This document shows positions 21,800-35,400 of a DNA stretch of 64,000 nt, one piece after another (position 1 is the first letter of the stretch; every line of letters begins with the position of its first letter). The notes under the pieces are model-generated. The model did not search any database. It was given only the letters and a program-made list of their open reading frames with translations, and had not been told where the DNA came from. Made by a program: the position numbers and the translations under genes. Source of the DNA: Persicaria tinctoria (Eukaryota; Streptophyta; Magnoliopsida; Caryophyllales; Polygonaceae); NCBI GenBank assembly GCA_037127255.1, contig JBANSL010000009.1:21224475-21288474 (forward strand), written 5' to 3'.

Positions 21800-23211
21800 C
21801 CTTTCCGGCTAGACCAATACATAGTTTTAGATTCATAATGAGGATAGACCATGTTGGGTAGTCTTGTCCCATTAGGAACCCAAACTTGTTTTATCTGTTC
21901 ATTAAGTCGAACTGGAAATGTATTTCTAATGATGTAGGGATCCTTTCTCATATATGGACAGGTTTCTCTAACATGCCCTTTCTTACAACAATGGAAGCAT
22001 GTAGGTAAACGCCAATAGCCTTTAGCCTTAACGAAAGTGGTACTAGGTTTCTTTGGAAAATTCTTGTTGTATCCAATACCACTTCTATTAATAGAGAGTT
22101 GTTGTTCACCCAACATCTTATCAAGATTAGCTTTAGATCTGGTGAATTGAATGAGTGAAGTCTGCTGGTCTTGACACATATCGGTTAGCTTCGCCTTCTC
22201 TTTCTCTAAATCCTCATTACGATTCTTTAGAGAGGAGAGGCTTTGCCTGAGATCAGAATTCTCTGAGCTCAAGGTCTTGACTTTAACGCCAAGGGCCGAC
22301 TGAGATGTTTCAAGATTTTTCATTTCTAGCGACATATCACTAATACATTTCTGTTGATCTATCAGCTTTTCTTTCAAGGTGTTGATTTCACTGTTGTAAG
22401 CATCTTCATTAGAAATCATATTTCTTAGGACTTCAAAAAGAACATCAGGAGGACTAGACATTAGATTTCTTACCACTTGTTCAAGGTCTTGAGTCTGTGA
22501 TCCTTCGTGTTCAGCCATAAAACAGAGATTAGCCTGTTCTTTTTCGGTGTCTGAGTCACATGATGAATCTGAGTCACTCCAGGTTGCAAGCATAACCTTT
22601 TTCTTTTGTTCATATTTCTTGAACTTATTTCTTTTCTTCATAGGGCACTCCTTTACGAGATGATCTGTCTCTCCACACTCAAAACATGTTAGCACTTTTG
22701 CCTTCTTTGACATGTTGGGAGACTTGCTTTTGAATCTAGATGAATCAGTATTTTCACGGTTGGAAAATTGCTTTTTCATCTTCAGAATTCGAGCTAATCC
22801 CCGTGTGATGAGAGCAAAGGGATCATCTTCGTCGTCTGATTCATCACTCTCAGATTGTGAGTGATCTTTCTTTGCTTTGAGAGCAAGGTTCTTTGTTGTT
22901 GAAGGTACTTCCCCATCTTCCTCGTTTAATATCATCTCATGAGTGATAAGTTTTCCGAGAAGATCATCTAATGGTAGTGTAGAGAGATCTTGAGCTTCCT
23001 CAATTGCAGTAACCTTGGGACCCCACTTGGTTTTTGGAAGGCTCCTTAGAACCTTTCGAACCTTTTCTGGGTTGGAGAAGGTTTTCCCAAGTGAGTCGAG
23101 ATTGTTAACAATTTGAGTGAATCTCGTGAATATCTTTGGCACTTTTGCAAAGTTCGTATTGCTTGAGAAAGATATTAATCTTACTCTCTTTGACTTGACT
23201 TGTGCCTTCAT
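21796..23211 (-). CDS. gag: Copia gag, main part
   Basis: The 471-codon frame carries most of Gag: capsid-like segment (IVNNLDSLGKTF, VRKVLRSLP, residues 34-60), acidic linker (ESDESDDEDD), zinc knuckle CFECGETDHLVKEC (176-189), an Asp/Ser-rich stretch, a long coiled coil (about 240-375) and a second knuckle CFHCCKKGHVRETC (405-418). Two CCHC knuckles with a coiled coil between them fit Sirevirus Gag. Its stop TGA overlaps the beginning of the pol frame by a few bases, and the two frames differ by -1. The start given is only where the frame opens. The true N terminus is in the next entry. Confidence 0.9.
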   Translation of the reverse strand: MKAQVKSKRVRLISFSSNTNFAKVPKIFTRFTQIVNNLDSLGKTFSNPEKVRKVLRSLPKTKWGPKVTAIEEAQDLSTLPLDDLLGKLITHEMILNEEDGEVPSTTKNLALKAKKDHSQSESDESDDEDDPFALITRGLARILKMKKQFSNRENTDSSRFKSKSPNMSKKAKVLTCFECGETDHLVKECPMKKRNKFKKYEQKKKVMLATWSDSDSSCDSDTEKEQANLCFMAEHEGSQTQDLEQVVRNLMSSPPDVLFEVLRNMISNEDAYNSEINTLKEKLIDQQKCISDMSLEMKNLETSQSALGVKVKTLSSENSDLRQSLSSLKNRNEDLEKEKAKLTDMCQDQQTSLIQFTRSKANLDKMLGEQQLSINRSGIGYNKNFPKKPSTTFVKAKGYWRLPTCFHCCKKGHVRETCPYMRKDPYIIRNTFPVRLNEQIKQVWVPNGTRLPNMVYPHYESKTMYWSSRKG

Positions 23212-23563
23212 AAGTAACTATAAGTTTGTCCCAAATTTCTTTGGCACTTTTGCAAGCTGAGACACGATTAAACTCATTAGCATCGAGAGCGCAATATAGT
23301 AGATTCATAGCTTTGTAGTTCTTAGCAATGTTCTCAAGGTCAGTCCGATCGTAATCAGACTCAGTTTTATCAACTTGCTTTCCATTGACAGTCTTTTTAG
23401 GAACGTGTGGTCCATTCTTGACCAGGCCCCATAGATCAAGGTCTTGATCAATGATGAACATTTGCATCAGTGATCTCCAGTGGACAAAGTTATTTCCACA
23501 GAAAAGTGGAGGTCTATTGGTTGATCTTCCTTGAGCAAAACCTCCATCACCTATGGTAGACAT
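23105..23563 (-). pseudogene. gag: Copia gag, N-terminal part cut off by a frameshift
   Basis: Starts at an ATG 57 nt inside the LTR border and reads MSTIGDGGFAQGRSTNRPPL, then FVHWRSLMQMF, the usual Copia Gag N terminus, to KEIWDKLIVTYEGTSQVKES. Near 23125-23140 the frame is lost and the homologous reading continues in the neighbouring frame, so one single-base indel has broken gag. This is the only clear disabling lesion in the element besides the gag-pol frame change. Confidence 0.88.
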
Positions 23564-23607
23564 ACTGAAAACTCACAAGATTGTTAAATCAAAATGTTGA
23601 GCCAAGA

Positions 23608-23617
23608 TCTGATACCA
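23608..23617 (-). other. Primer binding site, initiator tRNA-Met
   Basis: The minus strand reads TGGTATCAGA two bases after the LTR end, complementary to the 3' end of plant initiator methionine tRNA, the standard primer of Copia elements. Confidence 0.93.
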
Positions 23618-23619
23618 AT

Positions 23620-24708
23620 TGAAGAGTCTATAAGGCGATGAATAATACTGTAGAAGGGGGGGGGGGATGAATAGAGTATGGATGATTTTCGCAACAATAG
23701 AAATTTACTGCAACTTGTCAAGACCTTGATATAGGCTATCAGAACTTGACAAAGTGAAATTGAATGTGATAAAGTAAATGCGGAATATAAAAGATGAACA
23801 CACGAATTGTTAACGAGGTTCGGCACCAACTTGCCTACGTCCCCGCCTAGGATTGTCCAATCCGTAGGATTCAAACACTTCTTATTTCACTTCTTTTGAG
23901 CCTAGAACTTCCTAGAGAAACTTCCCTTTCTCTATACAAAGCCTCACCGCTTCTATTCTAGCTCTCAACCTTACAAGTGAAATAAAAGCTCACACCACAC
24001 ACTAAGTGTGCTTTGATCGAGTATGAAAACTCTAAGTGTAAAATGAATGACTTGTACAATAAGTGCTAGTGTTTCTCTCAACTCTTAAGCAATGATCACC
24101 AACTAGGATTTAGGAGAATGTAAGAGAAACTTTGACGAATGCTTTAGGATGCTATGAATGCTTGCGTGGTTGCTTAGATGCTTGGTTAGTTCCCATCCTT
24201 TTTAGCCTTCGTCTTTTTATAGTTGGAACACTTTGTAGAGCTTCTTGGAGGGAGACCGTTTGAAATTCAAATCCTTTCCAAAGTATTTGAGTTCTTTCCA
24301 AAAGAAGATCCTTTGTGTGCCTTCCAAGAGTTCTTCCAACTTTCTTCATGATCAAGTATGATCAATTGGAGATCGGTTCTTTCCTTGTATGAAAAGTGAA
24401 AACAAGAAAGAATATGCATAATGTATCTAGTACATAAAATGGGTTAGATGAGAAATTCATATATAAATCGATAAAGCCCAAGTCTCATCACATAGCCCAA
24501 TATAGAGCCCATTAAAATTTAGGCCCAAAAAGATTGGCCTCGAATTCTTTCCTGTAAAAGAACAAGTTGAACTAGATAAATGCATAAGTGATCGAAACAT
24601 TTTAGTGTGGGTTTCAAGACCTTGAAACCCAGCCTTTTTGTCTTTCATCATCCTTTAGATCACCTGCACGTTAGTTCTCAAGATCTTACAATCAAGGTGG
24701 AGTCTTCA
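23620..24708 (-). repeat. Copia 5' LTR (element sense)
   Basis: 1089 bp, differing from its partner by about ten substitutions and a longer G run (23657-23667). The TATA box TATAAAAAG is at 24213-24221 on the minus strand. Confidence 0.96.
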
Positions 24709-24940
24709 CCGGTGGTAGGAGGAACAAAGAACGAGACTGAGCGATTAGGCCGCCAATGACGTTCGGCAGGCCAGGAAACCAGGACGATATCACGGCGGTG
24801 GTACTCGTCGGCGAACATCAAGGTCGCTGCCCAGGGGAAGCGTCAGGAGTTACAAAGAAAGAGACTGAGCGAACATGAAATAGAAAGAGACTGAGAGAGT
24901 AATGGAGTAAGGAAGCGCGTAAGCGTTTCTATTTATAAAA
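24709..24940 (-). pseudogene. Gene relic, 5' end with TATA box
   Basis: On the minus strand TATAAATAG (24929-24937) is followed by a CT-rich leader and an ATG at 24818 that opens a frame (MFADEYHRRDIVLVSWPAER...) running into the Copia insertion point. This looks like the promoter and first exon of a small gene whose continuation is at 14640-14979. The Copia element landed about 105 nt after the ATG. The product is not recognised. Confidence 0.4.
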
Positions 24941-25990
24941 AAAATTACCAATCAAAATGTTTCTTTCATTCTCACTGGATGGGGTGTGCAATTCAAAGTT
25001 GATACAAATCAGTAAGGTGCTACATTTTAAGCTATGCAATTCAAAGTTGTGAGCGAAAGCAAAAATTAAAGTTGTGAGCGACTTTAAGGCATTGCCCAAG
25101 TTGAGAGTTTTGTAAGTGCGGTGTGAATTAGGTTTTCACATGATACACATGATCTACAACATCTCTGCCCAAGTTGAGAGTTATCAGATTATTTTTCTTT
25201 GTTTTCAAGAGGTAAGTTAAAAAATGACGGCATCAATCCTTTTGAAGAGATATACAAAAAAAAAAAAAAAACAGGGGTAAGATGAATCAAGGATCAATAG
25301 TACCTGCACAATATCCCTCTCGACAGGGCTACTTCTAAGAGAATCACCCATTTAAGTTACAGAATCCCAATTCTTGAAGAAATATCCATCAGCAGAGCCC
25401 CAGTGCCCCACAGACAACAAACTCTCAAACTCACCTCCATTAAAGTGTTACTCGACACAATCTCGGCTCTGAAATATAGAGCAAAATCTCATACTCTTTA
25501 CTACATAATCCAAGAACAACAAAAACTATTCTTCGGTATCAAAAGGCAATTCAGCCGGTGGATCCCCAAATTATGATTATTTAAAACATTGTACTTTGCA
25601 ACAACAACAGTAAAAAAATGTATGACAACAAACAAATTTTTCACAAACTCGAATTGCAACTCCAATTCAAAACTCAAACTCTAAACCCTAATTTAAGATA
25701 GAAACCCCTAATTCATATTACATAATTCCAAACTAACCTGAGAAATCGAGTCATTCGAATCCAATTACACTTGTAAACCCTAATTTTCGAAAAGGGGTTC
25801 GAAATGTGTCGACATACCTGGCTTCACCGTCAGGAGGATCTCGTTACGGCCTGCAGCTCCAGTCGGCGAAACCGGCCGACATGTTCATCTTCCTCTTTCT
25901 TCCTCGTTACGACAAGTTCCTTCTTCCTCCTCCTCTGTATCGCCTTACACTTTCTCTGTTCGATCTTATTTCTTTCTTTCTTTTGGTTTT
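24941..25990. other. Intergenic DNA, no gene recognised
   Basis: AT-rich sequence. The phrase CCCAAGTTGAGAGTT occurs twice (25097, 25169). A 64-codon frame at 25806-26000 with a hydrophobic C-terminal half is not convincing as a gene. Confidence 0.5.
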
Positions 25991-25993
25991 CAT

Positions 25994-26775
<782 letters not shown>

Positions 26776-26823
26776 AGGGAAAGAAAGAAAGAACGCTCAC
26801 TCACTCAAAAGGAAGCCAGAACG

Positions 26824-28394
<1,571 letters not shown>

Positions 28395-28464
28395 AGCCTA
28401 TTAGCTCAAATGGTAGAGCGATGTGTTTAGACACAAAGATGTCGGTTCGAATCCCACATAGGCT
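28395..28464 (+). tRNA. tRNA-like sequence, copy 2
   Basis: A 70-nt relative of the unit at 1669, with the same AGCCTAT/ATAGGCT acceptor stem and GCTC-AAATGGTA-GAGC D arm, anticodon stem TGTG/CACA with a six-base loop TTTAGA, and box B GGTTCGAATCC. The T stem has one mismatch. No anticodon can be assigned. Confidence 0.55.
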
Positions 28465-28593
28465 ATCTAGATATTGAATTTGATTATGTGAATGACATCA
28501 ATTAGATATTGAATTTGATTATGTGAATGATATCAATTAAAAAAATAAGGAAAATCATAGGTTTAAAGTTGAACTTCCAATTAAACTAAGATT

Positions 28594-28662
28594 AGCCTAT
28601 GCGGAATTTGACCTGCATCTTTGTGCATGCGCACACCGCTTTATCATTTGAGCTAATAGGCT
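28594..28662 (-). tRNA. tRNA-like sequence, copy 3 (inverted)
   Basis: A 69-nt minus-strand copy with a perfect acceptor stem but more changes in the D arm (AAATGATAAAGC) and T arm. It lies 129 bp from copy 2 in opposite orientation, and the spacer between holds a 36-bp tandem duplication (ATTAGATATTGAATTTGATT...). Confidence 0.5.
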
Positions 28663-29400
28663 TAAATTTTGAAAAAGTGTTGAAGATCATCCTGAAAACA
28701 CCGCCACTGCATAAAAGACATGAACTAAATTCTTAAGTAATAGAAAGAAGAAATCCTTGTAGGTTTTGGTGGTGAGTGCCGGGTTTGACTTACCTACACC
28801 TAGAGGTAAAAAAATTTCTTTGTTTTAGATACTGTTAGCCTATACTGATACTGGTTCTTGTTTTTCATTGTTAAAGATGCAAATTAACTGCTATTTGCTA
28901 TACTGACTAAGAAATTGCAGAACTTAGGGACCCCCCTTTACAAGCTTTTAGTCTCGTTCTTAAGTCAGTAATTATCTCTTTCTAGGATTATTAGTTGGGT
29001 ATCTTCTTAGAAGTGAATTTTATGATATCTAGTAGTAGTTATTTAGATGAGATATGCATCTAAATAAAACTCTTTGATGGTTTATACAATGGCTTTGATT
29101 GTGTTCAGAGTGGTCCTACAACAGCCGCCTTACCAAAGAGGGAAAGACACAACTCAGTCTCCAACCACTTCAAAACATACGACACAAACTCTTTATAGTT
29201 TTATGGCTTAATATTTCTTTCTTGCATAGTTTTAACTAGAAGAAATAGCAAAAGGATTTAACTATCATAACCCCCCCATCCATGACTCAAAAACCCATAG
29301 CGCTTTCAAATAATCACCAACTCAAAAACCCACATATTATCTTGCTAGCTGTTTTTAGTCAAATTCTCTAGGAAATTTCACCATTTGTGAGTGCAGCTTA
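28663..29400. other. Intergenic DNA, nothing recognised
   Basis: AT-rich sequence with no open frame over 60 codons and no repeat structure that I can see. Confidence 0.5.
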
Positions 29401-30403
29401 ATCTACCGAATAGATGACGAGAGGGTTTCTCGACCAAATAAATTTGTAGTCAAGACCCCCGCTATAGTATAGAGGAGTCAGGTTCATCCTCAGGAGAGAA
29501 GTCAGCGGTTCTAGGTTTACTGTGTTTTGGGGTTCAGGGATAGCGGGAAAAGGTGGGGAGGTTGTTGTCGATGTCGACTAAGACTTGGTCGATGTCGAGG
29601 GAATGATAGAAGAAGAGGTGGTCGGTGCCGGGTAACTTTGCAGGATAAAAATAATGAAATAAAATAAATAAAGATGCAAACTTCCAAGGTTAGGGATCAC
29701 CACAACAATAAACATATGCGCAGATCATAAATCACATAAAGATGCATGCTTTATATCAAATAACTTTCATTATTAACAAATAGGAATATAGAGGCTTTCG
29801 CATAAACCCTAAGTGTTACTACCTTTTCTTAATTATGATCAACCAACTTTCGCAAGCAAAGCCTAATTACTATCTAAATTCATAATTAATTCACTTTCGC
29901 TTCATAATTGCAAATAAGAAATTGTCCTCGACTGTCGCAAAGGATTAAGCACATAGGTAGATGATAATAAAGACATACAAAATCATGAATTCATAAATCA
30001 AGCAAACATATCTATGTTGGGATCACCCCAACCCTAGAAGAAGGAGAATTAGAAAGCAAACATGATGAAAGAAATTAACTTTAACAAAAAATAAACTAAA
30101 ACTTACAAAACCTTCCAAACGTTCCTCCTCTCTCGCCCCCCCTCTCTCTCTCTCTCTCCCCTTCTCTCTCTCTCCTTCTATCTCTCTCCCTCTCTCTCTC
30201 TCTCTCCTTGCGTCCGAAGACGGCTTTGCTTGAATTAATGAAAATCAGCCCCCTAGGGCTTTATTTATAGCCTTCTATTCCTTGCTAATCAAGGATAGAA
30301 GATCTCTATCTATATCTAAAATTATATCTAAAACTTTAAAAGATAAATAAAAGCAATTTAGGAATTAAATCTAAAAGGAAAAGATAAATCTAAATAGGTA
30401 AGA
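29401..30403 (-). repeat. Possible LTR/leader fragment, minus strand
   Basis: On the minus strand CTATAAATAAAGC (about 30260-30272) followed by a CT/GA-rich tract (30127-30212) and a long untranslated-looking stretch resembles an LTR promoter and leader of a plant retrotransposon. No second copy, no clean TG/CA ends and no target duplication are visible, so this is a tentative call of a truncated or solo LTR. Confidence 0.35.
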
Positions 30404-31296
30404 TGATGACGCCCCAAGATAAAGTGGGTCAAGAAAAGCTACAAACGGTTTTCTTGGGGAAAAAGGGTAATTAAACGTAAAGTCCGGGCCAATAAAAGGT
30501 TACGGTCCGCGGACGAAGAACGCCTACATCCAGAAGACAAATGGCAAGAAAGGGGACAGGTGTCGGCCATGCCGCCTACCCAAGTGTTCGGGCACTTCGT
30601 AACACTTGGCTCCCCGACATCGACAGATGGCAGAAAGAGGGGATCGTTCCCTACCTGTTTGACAAACAAGAGAACCCAGTATAAAAGGATGAAGAAAAGG
30701 GGAAACAAGGGACCTTTTTTGGGGAGAAAACACAAGGGGAGAGTGCTTATGCTTTAGGAGAGGGAAGAAAAGGAGCAATTACGTCAGAGGGATCACGACG
30801 CCAAGGATATCCCGGTTCTACTTGCATCCCCCGCACCCGCGGACGCTTATAGCTTTCAAGTAGTAGTGGTCAGTTCTGGACAGGCAGTGAGGCTTGCAAC
30901 AGGGGGGTGGCGGGGTGACGAGTAAACTTGCTATTACTTCCACTCTCGCGAAGACTTCGAGCATATTCTCCTCGCCATTGGGTCACTTGGTATACCCGCT
31001 TCGGATAATGATATGGACCTTTTCGGAAGTTTCAGCGGCACCGACCTGGGGACCCCCGCCTCTGGCATGGATCCCATGGAAGGGTAAGACCGTCTGCATG
31101 ATCCTTTGGAGTGTGCGGCTCAGGTAGCGGCCCTCGCTACCTCGGCTCGGACATCCTCCCTGGATGCTCGGCCGGGGTCGCGAGAGCCTCAAGTAAGCCC
31201 GCTACACCCCTCCCTCGCGGAGACGGATCCTCATGCATTTCCCCTTCATGATTACGTGGAGGGATCGGTCGGTCGTTTTCTTAGGCGGTTTTATCA
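30404..31296 (+). repeat. Gypsy 5' LTR (left end tentative)
   Basis: The right end is fixed by TTATCA one base before the primer site. The left end is proposed at TGATGACG because TGATGA mirrors TTATCA. A TATA box TATAAAAGG is at 30680-30688. No partner LTR is available in the window for confirmation. Confidence 0.5.
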
Positions 31297-31297
31297 T

Positions 31298-31315
31298 TGG
31301 CGCCGTCTGTGGGAA
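31298..31315 (+). other. Gypsy primer binding site (tRNA-Asp type)
   Basis: TGGCGCCGTCTGTGGGAA. Its first nine bases complement the CCA-containing 3' end of tRNA-Asp, and this wording is typical of Tat/Athila elements. Confidence 0.8.
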
Positions 31316-31414
31316 CCCTCTCACCCTGAGAGGTTCCCGAATTTAGAAAATATTGATTAACTAGTCTTAACGCTACCATTATCTAACACCCCTCGGTTCT
31401 GGACAGGTTGGAAA

Positions 31415-32430
31415 ATGAGCGGGGACCAGGGAGGAGCCACCCCTGAGATGATGAGTCAGGATAACGGAGGGCCGCAAGGGAACGAGGGGCCCGTAAACTC
31501 CCCAGGGCAGATCAGCGCACCGGAGGTACCGGTCGTCTCGCCATATGTCCCGCCACAGATGGCCCAAGGCTACTTTATGCCCGTAAATCAGTATGTGCCT
31601 CACCAGAACATGGAGCAGGGTTTCTTCTATGGGTACGACGGTTACCCCCCGCCGCAGACAGGGAATCCTTTCCAATTTTTTCCCCATGGTGCATATGGAG
31701 GCGTATTCCAGGACCAGTTCCAACTCAGATTCACTGACGATTTTGGATCGCGCTATCGGGGTGAAGGCAGACACCCGTCCAAGCAACATAGGGGGGAGTA
31801 TTCGTCCGATATATCCACGTCTACCCGAACAAGCTCACCCCGTGAGAACGAGAGGAGGGTGGATCTCATCCCCTCCGTGTTTACCACCGAGGTCTGCCTG
31901 GCACCTGTACCCAAGCGGTGGAGAGATGCCAATCTAATGAAGTACAATGGCACTACTGATCCTGACGACCATATGTGCCACTTTACGACGGCCATGGGAG
32001 TTAATGAGTACAACGATGCTATGTTATGCCGAACCTTCCCGTCGACCCTGACGGGCATCGCATTGACGTGGTTCACCAATCTGCCACAGAACTCAGTCTC
32101 AAATTTCTTCCAGCTCTCTCAGATTTTCAAATCTCATTTTAGAAGTTCGCGATCTAGGAAGAAGACCATGTTGGACCTTAACCCAATCAGACAGGGACAT
32201 AATGAGACCTTGGGACAGTTCTTCGCTCGCTTCACCTCTGTGGTGGTGCATATCCCCAACTTTAACCATGAATCCGCGATCATAATCCTAATGGGGAACA
32301 TCGCGGATGGAAGCTTAAAAACTCGGCTCTTCAGAAAGAAGCCTAAAGACTATGATACTTTGAGGGACCTCGTGTCCGCCCAAATTGAGGCGGAAGAGGC
32401 CGCGGCTTCTAGTTCAAGGGCTAATGAAGG
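31415..32430 (+). pseudogene. gag: Gypsy gag, 5' part, cut by insertion
   Basis: Starts at the first ATG about 100 nt after the primer site. The N-terminal ~140 residues are Gln/Pro/Gly/Tyr-rich and disordered. The retrotransposon gag domain follows (MKYNGTTDPDDHMCHF, LTGIALTWFTNLP, LGQFFARFTSV, ending with the EAEEAAASS region). The frame runs directly into the non-autonomous element at 32431 and picks up about 35 foreign codons from it before a stop. The continuation lies at 43847 in the same frame once the insert and one copy of GAAGG are discounted, so the insertion alone, not earlier decay, broke gag. Confidence 0.9.
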
Positions 32431-35400
32431 TGTAACGGCCCAGAATTATGATTTCCGGGTTACGTTTCAAGGGATAAAACCCCTTGTTCGGATCTTGCAA
32501 TCCAGGTACGGGTCGAGGTTTCAAACACTTTTATGATTAGTATAAAGAGGGATTTCAAACCCTAAAAACCTCGAAGGGCCGTTGGGTACCCTCAATCTGT
32601 CCTAAGACTATGTCGCGGAATCCATTTCAAACGGAAGTAAAGCGGAAGCAAAGTAAAGATACAAGTGCCACGGCAGAGCCGGATCAAACCAAATCATGAG
32701 TGGGTAGTTACCATTTTATTAAGTTGGAATGTTAGCCAGATTCTTCGAATCGCCAAAAGGGAACCCCATCATATAGACATCGAGCACTCAATCTGCAGAT
32801 AATACCTTTAAAAAAAAGAACGGGGAAAGGAATCAGATCGAGCCACGCACGCGGGACCGGCAGTCCTCACTGAGGCCACATAGTATGTGCTATACCTAAT
32901 AAAGATGCTCTAATGCAGTACGGAATTCAAACACACTAGCATGCTCCTAGTTCATAATAATGTGCAGAAATACTGTAAAGGGCCCAAGACAATGCCAAGT
33001 GGCATATCCCTCTCCTACCTCCACCCCTTCCGACAGGCGGAGACTGACCAGCTCGTGAATGCATTCATTCATAATAGGGCGGCACGCATGCCTAACCCGC
33101 TCCACAATAAAGCCCGCAGACATATCATAATATAAGGAAGTACTCGATTGACTCAGGGTACCCGATGAGGCTGGGCTACCCTATGACCCTAGCAAAGACT
33201 TCTAGGACTATCACAGATAACGGCCGTTCTGTTTACATACGCATAAAGAAGGAGAATGCTCAACGATCGATGCAACCTAGCATGGTACTACATGGCATGC
33301 TGATCATGAATGCAACACCTAACATAAAATGCAACAACAGGCCTGAATGTCCAACCTGAGTAAGCCCCCTAGGGAACTTACCTGAAGATGCAGAACAGCA
33401 AAATAACGCAAGCAAGGGCCCAAAAGCAAGTCCAAAGCAATCCCAAAAGCGATACACACCTATCATCAAGCCATTTCCATAAGCTACCAGACCAACATCC
33501 ATACACACGAAACCCAAATTCTCATCATCCTCAAAACCCATCGATAGTAAAACCCATTTTTCAAAACCTTTCCGCTACGATCAACATTAACCAAAAATCA
33601 TTTACTTCCAATCAACCCTATTGGTAAAATCGTATCGACCATATTTTCCAAACTTTTAAATCCCAATTTGAGTCAACTCATATCCAAAATAATTTCTCAA
33701 TCATCTAAAAGTCCATTTATGAAACATTACCCTTTCATCTACTTATTTTATTATTATTTCGAGACAAATCCGACAAGGGTAGTATATTTCCAAAATCCTC
33801 TCTTTAGATTTATTTAAATCAATTCTCCATTCATTAAAACAATTTTCAACCTTGAAAACCCTTTCCGATTATCTCTTAAAAATCCAAGTCTCATAATGTT
33901 ATATTTACAAACCTCATTAATAATATTATATAATCCAATTAGTTAACAATTTCCGAAATTTACCCAAAATCACGTCTTATATTTAATACACATTTTATAA
34001 ACACAATCCATGACAAAATTAGGGCCAAAGGAAGGAATAGGCCCAAATCCTTCTTAAATTTCGGATCCAAACAAAGCCCAGCCCGGAAGCCCATACCCGA
34101 AAATAATAGGCCCAACATCAGCCAAATCTGGTTTAGCATCTTATTGAACCGAACCGGATTTCCCTTTTTATTTTAATGAACCAGTGAACCGAACCCAAGG
34201 TGAAAGAAAAACAAACCGACCCGTCTCCCTCCTCAAGGAAATAGATCTGGGCGTTGGCGACGGAAAGCGGGAAGAAGAGAGGAGGAGCAGGGTCCTCGCC
34301 GGCGGCCACCTTTCCGACCCAGGCTCCCCCCATCCCGACCGACTGGCGATTCCGGCCACCCTGAACCCCCAGTGACTCAAACGCGAATGAAGGAGAGAGA
34401 GAAAGAGAGATATTACCGAGATCGGAGAACTTCGTCGGGAGATCTTCGTTGGAGGAGCGATTGGGCTCGTCGGAGGCGGAATTCAAGCCGGTTCAGCCTA
34501 GGCCGAAGATAGAGGGTCAAAAGGTGCGTTTTTATGGCGATTTAGAGAGAAGGAAAGAGGAGAAACTCACCGGATTCGGATCGAGGCAAAACAGGAAAGA
34601 GGAGGGACGAGCATCGGCGCTGGGTAGCGGCGGTGGCTCCTGGGTGGCTCGTCGCTGCTCGGGCTCAGTTCGCTTGGGGTTCTTCCTTCTTCTTCGACGT
34701 TCTGGAAAACGGAGGGAGCTGCTGCTCCAATGGAAGAGAGGGGAGGAGCTCGGTAAAGATGGCTCGGCTCTCTGCTTCTCGGTAAACCAGGGAATGCTCC
34801 TTGGGCTCACGACGACGACGCGGCGAGGGAGAGCTGGTGGCCTTCTGGGCGACGGTGAATGAGTGAGGGTGGTGGTTGCTGGTGGCGGAAATCGAAAACG
34901 GGGAGAGGTGGTGGTGGTGATTTGGATTCTGATTTAGCAGATAAGAGGAAAGAGGGGAAGAGAGGAAAGCTCCTTTGTGGGTTTGTCCTGGCAATTTCAG
35001 ACATGAAGGGGAAGGAGTGGGTATCCAGCAAATGGACAAATATGCAAGCTGTTCAACAGAGGAATCTTTAGGCTGTTGAGCCAACTCGAGAGAGAGAGAG
35101 AGAGAGTGAGAGAGAGAGAGGAGAAGAAAAGGACAAGAGTGGAATATACATGTGGTTTCCAAGACATGAAATGCTAAAAGAATTATACCCGACATTTAAA
35201 TTCGAAACCCTCTCTCGACCTTATCCCGACTCGTATTCCAAAACCTCAAGTCAAGGTAGCGAAATTGGAATCCTGTCGAAATTTCCGTTAAAATCAGGCC
35301 GGAATTCATTTTAAGAGATTTTAAATACCCCGATTTAACCTCATTTTGATTTTACTATTATTATTATATATATTTTATTTTTATTTTATTTTATTTTTTA

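Larger units (their letters stand above)
14985..24708 (-). mobile_element. Sirevirus-type Copia retrotransposon
   Basis: A 9.7-kb element with 1.09-kb LTRs (TG...CA), identical 5-bp flanks CCGGT (14980-14984 and 24709-24713), initiator-Met primer site, polypurine tract, gag with two zinc knuckles, and pol in the Copia order protease-integrase-RT-RNase H. The extra ORF downstream of pol and the gag with a long coiled coil fit the Sirevirus (SIRE/Maximus) lineage. I counted about ten substitutions between the LTRs (about 1%), which at an assumed 1.3e-8 per site per year is roughly 0.4 million years. gag has one decay frameshift. The pol ORF is intact. Confidence 0.95.

Noticed and set aside
32431..32536. 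C terminus of Gypsy gag as read to 32536
   Set aside because: The last ~35 codons are LARD 1 LTR sequence read through by chance.
32941..33135. Identical small frames at 32941 and 41342 as a duplicated gene
   Set aside because: They are the same position in the two LTRs of LARD 1.
34133..35195. Frames of 70-176 codons in the LARD 1 LTR (and copies at 42542-43574)
   Set aside because: GC-rich LTR promoter/leader sequence open in many frames on both strands; no domain. The duplicate simply reflects the second LTR.
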